The position numbers were made by a program, and so were the translations under genes. The notes beneath the pieces were generated by a model. It was not told the origin of the DNA and made no database searches. It was given only the letters and a program-made list of their open reading frames with translations. DNA of 64,000 nucleotides from Mastigocoleus testarum BC008. Its GTDB lineage: Bacteria; Cyanobacteriota; Cyanobacteriia; Cyanobacteriales; Nostocaceae. Positions 63,659 through 64,000 of this stretch are shown piece after piece (within the stretch, counting starts at the first letter, position 1; the number at the start of each line of letters is the position of its first letter). The stretch is from contig NZ_LMTZ01000099.1 of NCBI RefSeq assembly GCF_001456025.1, positions 1 through 64,000 of the forward strand. Direction: 5' to 3'.

Positions 63659-64000
63659 TATTGCTTGATGCTATAAAGTCAGGGTACCCAGCAAAGTCTT
63701 AAAAATTTATATTCTTGTAAAGGATTCTGTGTTTTGGCGTTGCTTTAGTTTTTTATTTGCTACAGAGAACTTTTTGTTTTAAAAATAAGGCTTGTTCTCC
63801 TAATGCAAAAACAATAAAAGTTTGAACTAAATTATTTTCTGTGAAAAATGGGGATATTAATAATAACGGAAAAAATATCTTAGTTATTACCAGGATAGTA
63901 AGAAATTTCTTGTAAGATAATCTATCCAAAGTTTTATTACCATTATTAATTTTATATTTCTAGTGAAAGAAGCCTAGTCTTTGGAATATCGGTAAGAATT
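63659..64000. other. AT-rich terminal region of the window
   Basis: 342 bp with no supported gene or structured element. It contains the promoter of the TPR gene. Confidence 0.5.

Overview
The window comes from a filamentous, probably heterocyst-forming cyanobacterium. It carries the Mg-chelatase H subunit of chlorophyll synthesis, many GCGATCGC (HIP1) octamers, 7-bp tandem repeats of the STRR type, and short palindromes inserted into genes and between them. It also holds families typical of these organisms: DUF1822, DUF3365/HAMP haem sensors, caspase-like proteases, and a PAO/TIC55-like Rieske oxygenase. Genes are AT-rich with long AT-rich spacers. No chromosome-end or plasmid-replication signal is visible.

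Layout. 1-11 kb: a 5'-truncated histidine kinase and a run of single genes (DHFR-like, GMC oxidoreductase, methyltransferase, GNAT, HIT), with ilvE divergent from a TrmB-type regulator across a palindromic operator. 11.9-20.3 kb: a signalling/conflict locus of a DUF3365 haem sensor, a caspase-like protease, a sigma factor with DUF1822 partner, and a Ser/Thr kinase; the protease and kinase share a repeated C-terminal FVGPFA module. 20.6-26 kb: a membrane protein, a decaying CRISPR relic, a second DUF3365 sensor and two MFS transporters, one with a C-terminal FHA domain. 26-35.6 kb: a minus-strand oxidative cluster (Rieske oxygenase, secreted RidA, a small peptidoglycan-binding protein, three P450s, a GST). 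35.7-41 kb: an IS630 element lying between the stump of a GNAT gene and a 1352-residue lectin/LamG protein whose start codon is inside the IS end. 41.5-55.3 kb: chlH, an LpxB-like protein, a DMT transporter, a PGB/HEAT protein, TIGR00725, a Rieske ferredoxin and TldD.

55.4-61.9 kb is the most unusual region. On the minus strand it encodes a small 66-residue protein, an array of structured RNAs, a putative 2H phosphoesterase, an unknown 235-residue protein, a ribosomal protein L7/L12 paralogue, a 151-residue unknown, another RNA, a TROVE/Ro60-like vWA protein and an EF-Ts paralogue. Seven RNAs share a terminal stem with conserved sequence, roughly GCGCCCTAAC..AAAGCTTACATAC at the 5' side and AGCTTTTTTAACTTGCGC at the 3' side. 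I read them as Y RNAs for the Ro-like protein. Their outer domains copy translation RNAs: three look like normally ordered tRNAs, two like circularly permuted tRNAs, and one contains a near-copy of 23S rRNA helix 69 to 71. The combination with EF-Ts and L7/L12 paralogues suggests a translation-mimicry or RNA quality-control island. 62.1-63.7 kb: a secreted TPR protein.
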